From: Pilasporangium apinafurcum
Taxonomy: Eukaryota > Oomycota > Peronosporomycetes > Pythiales > Pythiaceae
DNA length: 64,000 nt
Assembly (NCBI GenBank): GCA_001600495.1
Contig: BCKE01000023.1
Location: 47,021-111,020 of the forward strand
Direction of reading: 5' to 3'
The notes below the pieces were generated by a model. The model was not told the DNA's origin. It searched no databases and saw only the letters and a list, made by a program, of their open reading frames with translations. A program made the position numbers and the translations under genes. Every line of letters begins with the position of its first letter. Position 1 is the first letter of the stretch. Positions 29,926-41,000 of the stretch are shown here, in pieces.

Positions 29926-31433
29926 CTAACAGGCTGTGGCAAGCTGCCGACCGCGATGAAACGAGAGGCGATTGGCAAACACCACCGCCGGCTCCGAGTC
30001 TATCACTGTGATTTCCGACACTGAAGATGTCGATGATATGGTCGATGCGCGCTCTCCATCAGGCAGCGTCGAGCCTGTCGACGCTCGATATTGCTTTCCG
30101 CCAGCAAACGAGACTCGCATTGGTTTTTTTACCACCATCATGATCTCAATCTCCTCACCACGTGCTGGCTGTAGGTCAGTCGATGAGGGCTGAGCGACTG
30201 CATCTTCACATTGACTTGTTGTGTCCATTGCTAATGATGGTGAGGTGTTTGACTTAGAAGTCTCAGATTGTTCTTGTTGCTGCTGCCGCAATAGTTCTTG
30301 TTCCTTTGCTTTCTCCTGCTCAGAGATGTGAAGACTGTCGTAATGATTATCTTTATATAGTAGATGCAAGATTTTGCATGTTGACTGCGCGTGAGAATTG
30401 GATGACGCGGCTCCAACGTCATTTTCGATCCGAACACGACGATTGGGACCCTAAAGAAGACAAAAAAACATACACAGAACTGCATCAGTCTCGATTTATA
30501 CCATACCAAAGAGCATTTAACCGTTCGTTGTTGACCTACCTGGTGGATTACAATGTGAGTATTAAAGAGTCTAGCTGTTGCGAAGAGCTCTGGATTGCCT
30601 CCCCACACTCCATTACGCCCCATGCGGCGGCAATATTGCTCCAGTGTCTCCTCACTCGGGGGACAGGAAGAGAAAGTGGGGGAAGGAGAGGAGACAGACG
30701 TAGGGGAAGTGGGACACGGGTGATCCGCCTGTGCGAGAAATGGAGCAAATACGTCGCGCTCCTGCGCCATAAAATCCACCACCCGCTGGATAGAAAAATC
30801 AAAACTCAGTCAGCATATATATACATACACATAGACAATCATGGAGCGTTTCCTTACCCGTCGAATTTCAAGGTGGTAGCGCTCGTCGCCATAAAGCTGA
30901 TCGCTGAGCGCACGAAAGAGGCAATTGCCATCGGCATGAACACCCACGACGCTCCACCCAAGCCGTGAGAAATAACGCGTTACATGCTGATCGTTTTTCC
31001 ATTCTGCCGCGCCTGATGAAGAGGAGGATGGTGTGCGGCGCAAAACGTCGCGTAATAATTTAGGTAGATCGTACTCGACGCTCGGTACAAATCGCGAAGA
31101 ACTTGATGGCTCCTGAGTTGATTGTATTCGTTTTGATGATGCTGATGTAGTTGATGATGACGACGGAGACGTAGATGAGAGTGTGAAGGACGTTGAGATG
31201 GATGACGGCAGTGATAGCGTCGAAGATGCAGGTGAGACAATATTGGGGTCGTCTTTTAAACGCTCCATCATTTTCAGATCCGATGGGCGGTCGTGATCAT
31301 CTGGATCTATATCTGCTGCTGATGACGAAAGCAATGGTAATTTGGCAGCTTTCTTCTTCAAGGAGAGATTGCTGAGCCAGCGAAACGTCGAGCGTCCGCG
31401 CTTCATGGTCGTTGATTTTTGGTCCATCAGCAT
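29926..31433 (-). CDS. OTU-domain deubiquitinase, larger copy
   Basis: Three exons (31433–30858, 30785–30540, 30450–29926), all phase 0, give 448 aa. The OTU cysteine-protease domain removes ubiquitin from proteins. Its catalytic block is HADGNCLFRALSDQLYG with Asp168 and Cys171; the middle block is MGRNGVWGGNPELFATARLF; and the catalytic His is His310 in DNHYDSLH. All three catalytic positions are present, so it should be active. The N-terminus (1–150) is Ser-rich and basic, and the C-terminus after the domain is a Gln-rich stretch and a low-complexity tail of about 140 residues. The exon and domain order match the smaller OTU gene immediately upstream at 31916–33280, so the pair may be an old duplication, though the flanks differ. 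An alternative start is the ATG encoding MKRGRSTF at about 31406. Confidence 0.92.
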
Positions 31434-31915
31434 CGGTGGATCAATCGATGGTTTTGAGGCAGAGATGAATTATGCAAATAAAAGATCAGCAGCTGGTAGA
31501 AAGAAAAAAAAAAATAATTCATCATCGTCTTCCTCCTTGAATGGATCACTGATTTTTATCTGCATCTCCTTCTCCTGTTCTTCGTCGAAACTCTTCCTCA
31601 AGAAAGACTTTTTTGCCAATCACTGGTGAAAAAACATTCCTGGAAGTTTTTGCGCCAATCACCACGCGCGCGTCACCCTTTTTTTCCACGGAAGAAACTG
31701 CAGCAGCCATCAGTGCGCGTCTCAACGACCCACAGAGGGTGGGGGGAGATGTGCCTGCTTAGTGGATGGCATTACATGGTGACAGCAGATGACGGCGAAC
31801 AACCCATTTATAGCCTCCGATGTCAGTTAGCTGATTCATTTATAGCCGACACCATTATTGCGTTCGCGTCTTTTCGAAATAAAAAAAGATTGCTTCTTTT
31901 ATTTTATGGAAAATG
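31434..31915. other. Spacer between the two OTU genes
   Basis: This spacer contains the upstream region of the larger OTU gene and the 3' region of the smaller one. A short A-rich tract lies at about 31502–31516. A minus-strand stretch near 31520–31620 is acidic and protein-like, but no splice arrangement joins it convincingly to a gene. Confidence 0.4.
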
Positions 31916-33280
31916 CTAAATCTTCCGTTTGCTTTTTGTGATCTGCTGGTGTTTCTTGAGCTTGCGTTGTGCCTTTTTGCTCAATGGTACGCCTGACGAA
32001 GGAACGGAGTTGCTGGTCAACTGGACGATGCCCAAACGGTCTGTCAGTGTGTTGACAGCGTCTGGGTCTGTTTCTGAGGCTGCTGACGGCGGGCTGTCGT
32101 CACTCGCAGACGGTGGAACAATCCGCGGAACCAGTGGGGTTTCCACGTTCGAATCTTTTCCAGTAGTAGAAGCAGAATTCCACTTCCAGCGCTAATAAAA
32201 GAAGTAGCATAGATATCCACATGAGCACATGCACAGCCTTTACACATGGCGCATTTGACAGCACAGCTTAGCACGCATCCATGCTCACCTGCTCTAGGTC
32301 TTGTGGTCGAAAGCCGTCGCAGTCCAAGACGATCTCACGCGGAGGAGTCTCTGGATCACACGGGTCCTGGAGTGAGCGAACGCTATCGTAGTGGTCTGTT
32401 CCGTGATAAGCGATGTGCAGAACGCATCGGGGCTTGACGTTGTCACACTCGATGACCATGCGTGCATTGTTGTCCTGGTGGATGATGATGTAGACCTGGA
32501 AGAGCCGCGCGGCTGCATAAAGCTCTTGGTTCCCACCCCATGTGCCATCCTCACGCATGCGCTTGCAGTACTAGAAACAATTTACTTAAGTCAGGTACCT
32601 GCAGAATGCAATTCTATAGCTTCAGATTGCCTTACGTGGTCAAACTTCTCTTCGTCTTCCATGAAAGGCTCAAAATCGGCTCGTTTTTCTTCTATATAAT
32701 CCACAATCCGCTGTTCAAGTAGAACAAGCACAGAGTGAGCTTCAACTTCCCTGAAACACGCTAATGCAATTCTGCCGTCACACCTTTCGGATGTCTAAAT
32801 GGAAGTACTGGTCTCCATGAAGCTGGTCACTGATAGCACTATACGAACAATATTAATTTACAACAGTCAGCAATTCTTCATTGCATCTACAAATGCGCGA
32901 GTAAATCCATCCGCACCGAAAGAGGCAATTGCCGTCTGCTTCCACTTCCTGTCAAAATGCACATATATCACATCATTTTCAGTTCAGAATGTAGAAAAAC
33001 TGCCAGAGCTTTATATAATCTCAGAATGGCATACATATAATTTGCAGCCTAGCAGCGACAATTGCTGCCGCATGTGCTGAATGACATCGTCATCCAGGGG
33101 CTCATAACGTTTGCTGTCAGTTTTGCGCTGTTTCTTCCGCTCTTTCAGCGCAGTTTTTGCCTGTGAAGGAAAGCGATACCATTCACTAGTGGTCAGCTTC
33201 AGTCAAACTCAGTATGCCTTCATGCATACAGCCTCACGCACCTGCGCCAGCTTCTTGGCAGATTTCTTGCCGCCGGCCAT
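31916..33280 (-). CDS. OTU-domain deubiquitinase, OTUD3-like
   Basis: Seven exons (33280–33242, 33160–33035, 32948–32917, 32838–32784, 32710–32636, 32570–32289, 32191–31916) join in frame to 294 aa; all introns are GT–AG. The first exon encodes MAGGKKSAKKLAQ. The OTU core is EADGNCLFRAISDQLHGDQY (Asp60, Cys63 of the catalytic triad), then MREDGTWGGNQELYAAARLF, and His169 in GTDHYDSV. This compact arrangement and the basic N- and C-termini (SKKAQRKLKKHQQ) resemble OTUD3. The predicted activity is ubiquitin removal. With seven exons in 1.4 kb it is the most intron-dense gene in the window, while its OTU neighbour has three exons. It is divergent from Fcf2 with 171 bp between start codons. Confidence 0.93.
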
Positions 33281-33451
33281 TTGCTATGGCAGATCATGCC
33301 ATTCATCATCGCCACAATAAAATAATCGCACTTAACGTGACAATATCCCTCTCCTCAATGCGAATTTTACCGCGTCGCAGATGGTCAACAGCACATTCAA
33401 ATACGGCCAACCACTAATAACCAATCGACAAAGAGCTCAATCAGTAGGGAA

Positions 33452-35030
33452 ATGGTGGCTACCCGACGATCGTCGCGCTTGCAGGAGAAATCTGAAGCTT
33501 CCATAACTGTAACTACAACTGTAGCGACGACGGCATCAGATGAAGGAGAGAATGCTTCACCTTTGAAAACGCCTACAAGACTCACACCCACGAAGAAGAG
33601 TACGTCCGACAGTACCAAAAAGGTGCGCATTAGCCCAAGCTTCGCTCTTGTTTTACTTGAATGCGACATTGATAGTAGTGTCTTACGTGTTTCTGCAGTC
33701 GCCACGCACATCGACGCCTAGGAGAGGACGAAGAAGTTTAGCCAAAGAGCAGATGAAAGCAAAGGAGGAAGAGAGTGATGAGACTTCAGAGGCGTCTGCT
33801 GAAGATGCTGTTATAAAGCGAGAAGAAGTAGCGGTTGTGACCGTGAAACAACTATTCACAGGCAATAAAAAAGCTGCTGCAAATGATGGCGATAGTGAAG
33901 AGAATGAACTTCAGGAAACAGAAATACCACAGGAAATTCCCGATATGGATAATGATGAAGAGGAACAAACCCAGTCGAAAGGAAACGAAAGCAATGATGT
34001 AGATATGAAGCCAAGCGAGTATTCATACACTGTTGAAGAAGAAGTGACCGAAGAAGTGATTGAAGAACGTGGGTCCGAGTCTGAAGAAAGTGATGAATCA
34101 GCTATACAGGTTGATGAGAGTAATGACAGCGTGGTTCAATCTAAGGAAAACAATGAAGAAGCTGTACAGTCAGAGGAGGATGAAGATGAAATTCTGATGA
34201 TGGATGATCCAGAAGAGTCTGAGGAGGAAGACAGTGCGTCTGCTGAAGAGGGCGACAGCGCAAAAAATGTCGGTGGAAAGGATGACGCGAGTGAAGACGA
34301 AGAAGATATATTGGCATATGTAAGTCCATACCCCTTGTTCATAATACTCCAGCGCTCCCGACTTCACCCTTACATCTTGTATATGCATTAGGCAACCATG
34401 GCTGCATCAGGGATCAATCTGTCGACCACGAAGACGTACTCAAAGTCCAATAGCTCTGCTACCTCCACAACATCTAAGGCTTCTCGCTTCAATTTGGTAC
34501 CAAATACATTAGACAGTGGTGCCTCCAACTATGCGCAATACTTTGATTTTAAGGGTAAGAAATGCTCAGATGGTGCGGCGTTACTCGCTCCCAAACGCGC
34601 CGAGGAAGAACAGCAATTAGTAAAGAAACAAATGCAGATCATAAACCATGCTTCGCGACAACGCGAGGAAAGCACGAACAAAAAATCGGTGGGTCGCAAG
34701 TGGTTTGACATGGAATCAAACGAGCTCACCCCGGAGGCGCGACGCGATTTTGCACTGTTACGTATGCGAAACTATCTCGACCCAAAGAAATTTTACAAGA
34801 CGTCCGATCATACGAAGAAACTACCCAAACACTTTCAGATGGGTGTGGTCATCGAAGGCGCTCACGAGTTCAAGTCAGCACGACTGACTAAGAAGGAGCG
34901 GAAGCAGACATTTACGGAGGAGATCATGGCCGATAGCAACATTCAACAGTACACGAAGCGCGTCTTTGGACAGATCCAGGCGGCTCGGAGTGGGCAAGGC
35001 AAAAAGAAGAAACATAAGAAGAGCAGATAA
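33452..35030 (+). CDS. Fcf2/TDIF2-family pre-rRNA processing protein
   Basis: Fcf2 is an essential nucleolar factor for early cleavages of pre-18S rRNA in the small-subunit processome. Three exons (33452–33622, 33699–34319, 34392–35030), all phase 0, give 476 aa. The Fcf2 domain is the C-terminal 110 residues: GRKWFDMESNELTPEARRDF, LLRMRNYLDPKKFYKTSD, LPKHFQMGVVIEGAHEF and ARLTKKERKQTFTEEIMAD, in the order of the family. The last residues are a lysine-rich nuclear or nucleolar signal (GKKKKHKKSR). The N-terminus is basic (RRSSRLQEK) and the middle exon is very acidic (Glu, Asp, Ser over about 180 residues), which suits a nucleolar chaperone-like factor. The acidic part is longer than in yeast Fcf2 and more like animal TDIF2. 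Confidence 0.93.
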
Positions 35031-35355
35031 GCGGATAGATTCGATAGATAAGACCATGCGGGGGTAAAATCGATATAATAAATGTGAGAGCGACATAGAG
35101 TGTGTAACATGCTTCATCGTGGGTTGAGATATATTTCTGCTTTCTAGTTGGAGTGCTGATGTGTCATTGCGCTCTTTGGTTTTATGAACGGATCATTTGC
35201 TCAAAACGGCTGAAGAAACCGGTTTCACGATCTCTTATACTACCAGAAAATCTGAACCGACGCAGATTTGAGCAGGAAGCGTCGTCATTTGCTTCTCAAG
35301 CTTGCTGGCATTTTCATCTAATCCAAGTCTTTCGTGACGAGTACACGCGTCTCAT
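35031..35355. other. Spacer between Fcf2 and IFT46
   Basis: Both flanking genes are on the plus strand. The spacer holds the Fcf2 3' region and the IFT46 promoter and leader. No other gene is seen. Confidence 0.5.
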
Positions 35356-37089
35356 ATGTCTAAGCGCGAAGCAAAACGACATGATGACGATGAAGAAGAC
35401 GATGATGATGACGATGAAATCTCAAGCAGCAGTGGTGGTGACGATGACTCGGGAAGCGATGAAGAAATGTCTGAATCTGAAGAAGAGTCTGGTAACAAAG
35501 TCACAGGTGGTGGTAAAGGCGGTCAGGCGCTAGACAAACCGATCAAGGCTGGGAACGAACGAAGTCTCGCGAATCAGCCATTTGACGAAGCGATGGACTT
35601 AAGTGAATCAGAGGGAAGCGTGTCTGAAGGTCATGATTCACCCAAAAAAACAATCAAGACCTTGAAAAACCAGCCTTTTGACGAAGCACTGGAGTTGTCA
35701 GGAAGTGTGCAGGACTTGGAAAGCCCACATAAATCAATGCAGCAGCAGCAACAACAACAACAACATCAACGCACAGCCGGCCAGGAAAGAGATAAGCACT
35801 TGTCAGCCAGTCACGCCACAGCGGCGAAGCCACAGTCATCGAGTGTGGGGATGGAGATGAAAAATAAACCGTTCGACGAAGAAATGGATCTGAGTGATTC
35901 TGGTGATAGCGTCGACACGAACGGACAACCGAGTCCCGACAGTAAGAGCATGAAGGCAGCCAAGCAAGCTCAAGCAGCAGGCGGAGCTTCCACAGTAAAA
36001 TATGGTCAACCAGTAGCCTCAGAGCCAAAGCCTACAGCAGCATCTACTGCTGCAACAACTCAAGATCGGAAACCTGCACCGTCGGCAAAAGACCAGGCTT
36101 CTGCTACCAAAGCAACTCCTGTTGCGATGACAGCTTCAAAGCAGCCAGAGAAGAAAGCTCCAGAACCAAAGCGCAAGGAACAGTCGGAAAGTTCTTCGGA
36201 AGAATCTGATAGTGAAGAAGAGGACGAGGAGGACGATGAAGGTGAAGAATCCCAAGCAGGCACAGCTGGTGCAGGCGGTGGTGCGATGGCTGGCGCTGGT
36301 GGGGGGGGCAGTTCCAATCATGCAGCCATACTGGCAAATGCAGCCAGCTATAAGGAGAGCGATTTTGCACATTTGAAAGTCTCGAGTGAGATTCGCGAGC
36401 TATTCCAGTACATTGGCCGGTTCAAAGCGCAGGAGATTGAGCTGGAGACGCGACTCAAGTGCTTTATACCGGAATATATTCCAGCAGTAGGCGACATGGA
36501 CGCATTCCTGAAGATCCCTCGACCAGATGGTGAGCTTGACTATCTCGGATTGAAGATGCTGGATGAGCCAAGTCTGAGTCAATCGGACGCGACGGTGTTG
36601 GATTTGCAATTGCGCTCAACATCTAAAAAGAAGCACGGCGACATTGTCGTGCGCAGCATCGAAAACGCTGAGAAAACTCCAAAAGACATTGACAAGTGGA
36701 TCAAGAGTATTGCGGACCTGCACCGCACGAAACCTCCGCCACAAGTGCATTATACCAAGACGATGCCTGACATCGAGAGCCTAATGCAGGTCTGGCCAGA
36801 AGAGTTCGAGGAGCTCCTAAGCAAAACGCCGCTACCGAGTGCTAGCATGGATATGGCACTAGAGCAATACATCCGCGTGATCTGCGCGCTGCTGGACATC
36901 CCTGTGTACAAGAACATCTACGAATCGCTACATGTTCTCTTTACACTGTATTTGGAGTTCCGAAGCAACCAGCACTTTATGAACTACGATGGCCAAGCAA
37001 TGCTGGAGCCGACCGCACAAGCTCCACCACCATTCACAGCACGACGAAGCGAAGCCACTACACCTGATGAGTTCAGTTATCGCAATTAA
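35356..37089 (+). CDS. IFT46: Intraflagellar transport protein 46
   Basis: IFT46 is a core subunit of IFT complex B, which carries tubulin and outer dynein arms into the growing flagellum. A single exon encodes 577 aa. The conserved domain is the C-terminal 230 residues or so: VSSEIRELFQYIGRF, CFIPEYIPAVGDMDAFLKI, PRPDGELDYLGLKMLDEPS, DKWIKSIADLHRTKPPPQVH and MPDIESLMQVWPEEFEELL. The N-terminal 330 residues are low-complexity (Ser, Asp, Glu, Gln), with a polyglutamine run and three spaced copies of a N(Q/K)PFDExxxLS motif (near residues 76, 109 and 174). IFT46 of other organisms has one such NQPYDE-type element, so here it is repeated. The protein is thus longer than algal or animal IFT46. 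Confidence 0.95.
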   Translation: MSKREAKRHDDDEEDDDDDDEISSSSGGDDDSGSDEEMSESEEESGNKVTGGGKGGQALDKPIKAGNERSLANQPFDEAMDLSESEGSVSEGHDSPKKTIKTLKNQPFDEALELSGSVQDLESPHKSMQQQQQQQQHQRTAGQERDKHLSASHATAAKPQSSSVGMEMKNKPFDEEMDLSDSGDSVDTNGQPSPDSKSMKAAKQAQAAGGASTVKYGQPVASEPKPTAASTAATTQDRKPAPSAKDQASATKATPVAMTASKQPEKKAPEPKRKEQSESSSEESDSEEEDEEDDEGEESQAGTAGAGGGAMAGAGGGGSSNHAAILANAASYKESDFAHLKVSSEIRELFQYIGRFKAQEIELETRLKCFIPEYIPAVGDMDAFLKIPRPDGELDYLGLKMLDEPSLSQSDATVLDLQLRSTSKKKHGDIVVRSIENAEKTPKDIDKWIKSIADLHRTKPPPQVHYTKTMPDIESLMQVWPEEFEELLSKTPLPSASMDMALEQYIRVICALLDIPVYKNIYESLHVLFTLYLEFRSNQHFMNYDGQAMLEPTAQAPPPFTARRSEATTPDEFSYRN

Positions 37090-37305
37090 GACAATAAAAA
37101 AAACATGACATTGATCGACCGCACTGCATTCTCTCTCAACGATGTGTTTGGCGTTCTCAGCGCTGGAATAATATCCAAAGATCAACAAATAAGATATGTT
37201 ATTTTGTTTTCACATGAGGAGCACATGATTACGTCTTTTGCAGACGGAGCGTTTTAATTTCATATTGACTGATCTTACCGTCTACTGAATGTCGATTGCT
37301 GTGGT

Positions 37306-37825
37306 TTATTGCTCGGGACTGGCAGGTCCATGGGTTTTGAGCAGTTCTTCGTGCTTCTGCTTCATCTTAAACACCCACATACAACAGAGTAGTGTCAGTA
37401 TCGCATCCATATTCACTCAGTTTCTTGTTATGAATTTATCTGATCCCATGTGTGTAAATGCGACCTTGCGCTGGATTTCATGCAGGCATTCCCAACCAGT
37501 GAGCAATCGTTTCGAGACCAGCTCGGAATCCTGCAGGATACCACTTAAGATTTAGCCAACAAGAAAACACATCATTTCACATTCCTGCCTTCAATTCACT
37601 TACTGTCTCATCGCGAGCAGCATCCAGTTCCATCCGCACGTTCTTCTTTAGCACCTTGGACCTGTACAAGAACTTTCATATTAGCTAAACCAGTCATAGA
37701 ACACAAACGACAAAATTTACTCACCATTCTTCCCCGTTTTCGTTCTCCCACTTGAACTGACGCGCCGTGCGCAGCACCTCGCAGTATAAACGAAGAACTT
37801 CCTTCCGTGTCTTCACGATCGCCAT
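37306..37825 (-). CDS. LYR-family (LYRM-like) small mitochondrial protein
   Basis: Four short exons (37825–37725, 37661–37604, 37530–37465, 37365–37306) give 94 aa. The N-terminus, RKEVLRLYCEVLRTARQFKW, has the spacing of the LYR motif of mitochondrial complex-assembly factors, but the Arg of LYR is Cys here. The rest, with VRMELDAARDET, is helical and basic as in LYRM proteins, which bind acyl carrier protein and help to assemble respiratory complexes or iron–sulfur enzymes. The third intron has a weaker donor (GTCGCA). If it is not spliced, the protein ends 17 codons further with a different tail. The gene is too small to be confident about subfamily. It is divergent from the PhoD-like gene with 175 bp between start codons. 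Confidence 0.6.
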
Positions 37826-38000
37826 CTGCCGCTTCGATTGAAAAAATGTGACAGTACCTTTGAAAGTGAATATTATCCTGTATTTTGTAAATTATATTTA
37901 TATTCATTTATAAAGATTATTATTTAATAGAGTTTATGCAATGTGTGATGGATACACTTTCTGTAGATCCTCAAGAGACACAGAGCTTTCAACGACGAAC

Positions 38001-41000
38001 ATGGGGAATGTGACGAGTGAAGACGCTGGTTTCACACGCTTGAAAGATGAACTGACAGAGATACAGCACAGTATAAAGACATTGAGTCACTCAACCCCGT
38101 GGGGTATGCACCATCAACCACTACTGCCACATCAAATGTACGTTGACAGATCGGTGCTTGTGACTACAAGAACTGGCGTGAACGTGCTGTTGGGACCGGT
38201 TGTAGGTAAAGTGGATTTTCAAAGCGCTCGTATTCTGCTGGAAGTAAATCAAGACGCAGTAGTGACGTGTCACGTGTCGACATTTGATGCGATCACGCAG
38301 CAGATGGTGGAATTGGTACAGTGCCAAACACAAATGACATGCTCAGCGGGGAAACCGATGGCATTTCACATTAAGAACCTCCTTCCTGGACGACAGTACA
38401 AGTTTTGTTTCGGTGGCATCAGGCGAGAGGATGTTTTACCGCGCATTGGTACATTCACAACACCATCGTTAGAAACAGGCAACTCTCTACGTGCGGTTGT
38501 CGTCAGTGGCAACAATGTCTTCGAATTGCAACGTGGGGAAGTGAATCTCTGGCGAGATGTGCAGCATTACATAGAGGAGAAACGTGCACACGTTGTATTA
38601 CACATCGGCGGTCAGGTGGTCATGCAGCACATGTTTGATCAGAGCTGGAGCGTGTTGATGCAATACGCGAATTCCAGATCGTTTGGAAATGATTGGACAG
38701 CGCTTGAAGCACAGGCAATGGAGATATTGCGGTCCGCATATCGATCCCAATGGAATTTATCACCACATATGCAGTTTGTTCTTGCAAATGCCTCAAATTT
38801 GATGATGTGGGGCGATCAAGATGTTTATCCGGTGTTTACGACACGGCGCGAATTCTACATCGACCATGAACAGCCCACCATTTATGTCCGTGAATGCGGG
38901 GCAGACTGATGAGCAAATGGTTGGAATTTGTCTGAACGTCTGATTGCTCTGTTTTACGTGGTTGTAGATGCAAGTGGTTCGCACTGTGATACGATGCGCT
39001 CGACGGCTCTTCCATGAATATCAACGTCAGCTCTGGGATTCGAATCTGAACAAAGTCTTTGAGCGCGAGGTACGTGGACGCTCAAGTAGCTTAGCATCTG
39101 ATCATATGGACTGAATAGCACGATTTTGTTTATTAGACAGAACTCTTCAGTATTGCGGAGAAGGCGCTCGTGTCGACTGCACGTGTATATCAACTGCTGC
39201 AGCAGCTACCGACAGTGGAGAGTGAGTTGGAGTTACAGAAAAAACGCCGAGACATTGAAGGAGCGAGACGCGTGGAAAAGCAATTTCACGCACTTCAGAT
39301 GGAGAAGGCCAGACTGGAAAAGCAACTTGTGAGTTTCAACCAAGTACTTGCCCCGCAACCCGGCGAAGAGTTTGTCTACGTCATCGGCCAAATTGCTGTC
39401 CTGTTTCTCGACATGCGGAGCGCTAGACTCGAGCCTGGTGGCTCTCAAGCGGCGGAAAACGAGCTGCTAAGCAATTTGCAATGGGAATTTATCGAGAATA
39501 CACTTGAAATAGACTCCCTTCAGGTCTTGCTACTTTGCTCTGAGCTGCCAGTGGTCGATGTTAACGATGATGAAGAAAGTATAGATGACGAGAATCCAAA
39601 ATCACTCGTATCCATTCCTTCGATGAATGTAGCTACAGCCCAATGGAAGATGCGATGGAGTGGAAATGCGTCTGCGCAACGACGATTGTTGACGATGCTT
39701 TTTGATTGGAAACTATTACAGCCAAATCGCGAGTTTGTGCTGCTCGCAGGGTCGAATCACTTGCGATTTGGCGCCAAGACTATCGTTAACGACATAAAAT
39801 TGCGAACCATAGCTCACCAGTACATTGTTGGACCGATTACTGCAAAGCCAAGTGACGCTTTGATGCCGCAGAAGACTGGACTCCTTCATCAGCGTTTTGA
39901 GTTTGAACACTCGGAATTATATTACGATGAAAAGGCATTCTCAGCTCTCAGTATCGACGTAAGGGAGAAGGAAGATGGAGCTTTTATCGTTCATGACCGC
40001 TTGGGGACATATCGTCACGATAATGAACTAGCGAAAGTGACTCTTGGTCCAGTTGTGGGATGGGTCGATGCTGATAGCGCAGTCATCCTCCTAGAAGTCG
40101 ATCGAGACTTTGACGTGGTCTGTATAGTCGTAAATATGCTGACAGGAGAGACACGACGCGTATTCCAGCACTTTCAAGCGAATCAGCCAAACTCGTTCGT
40201 GCTAACACTACTACGCTCTGAGCACTTTTATCAGGTCTCATTCGGCAACATCCAGCAGCCAAAGGAGTTTGAAGCGACTTTTACGACAACAGCAACGTTT
40301 GTGCGACATCTAGAACTGCTTGTACTCTGCAATGATGAAAATGACAGCGACCCAACCGCTCAATTGAGCCTCTCAATAGGGAAAACGTCTTGGTCGGCTA
40401 TCGCACAACACACCAAAAACGTCCCATTCTCGCCGTTGAATCTTACATTGCATCTGGGTGGCCAATTCTTTTCGAAAGAAAACCCATTCGTACAGGAGGC
40501 ATTACTGGCATGTGAGAGCTGCAATATTACCACTCCAGATGAAGAAACCAGTAAGATCGTTTATACAAAGCTGCATCAAATGTACCGAATCGCATGGACA
40601 CTTCCCTCCGTTCGTGAAAGCCTCGCGCATGGAGCACACCTCATCCTTATAAATGATAACGATTACCTTTCCAATCCTGACAGTAACAGTGCTATGTATG
40701 TCCAGCAATGCTTGAATCAAGTGCATAACAAGTATCAAAATCACCTATTGCCGCCATCAAAGCGCATCAAGATCAGCAGAACGGCTAGTCCTAGCGACCA
40801 ACGAACGAAACTGCCAATTTCCCACGTATACGGTGCATGTGGGCTGTTTGTACTGCCTACGGGTGATTTCGGAGGTGTGTGCGTGCATAAAGCCACATGG
40901 GAAGCGCTCCAGTCATTTTTAGCGACGCCACATCTGTCAGTCTGTGCACTCGTGACAAGTGAACCGATTCTCGAAGACTCGCCTGACGATGTCATAGAGA

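Noticed and set aside
34136-34342. Serine-rich frames antisense to the acidic part of Fcf2
   Set aside because: Ser-rich antisense frames are expected opposite GAA/GAT-rich coding DNA.
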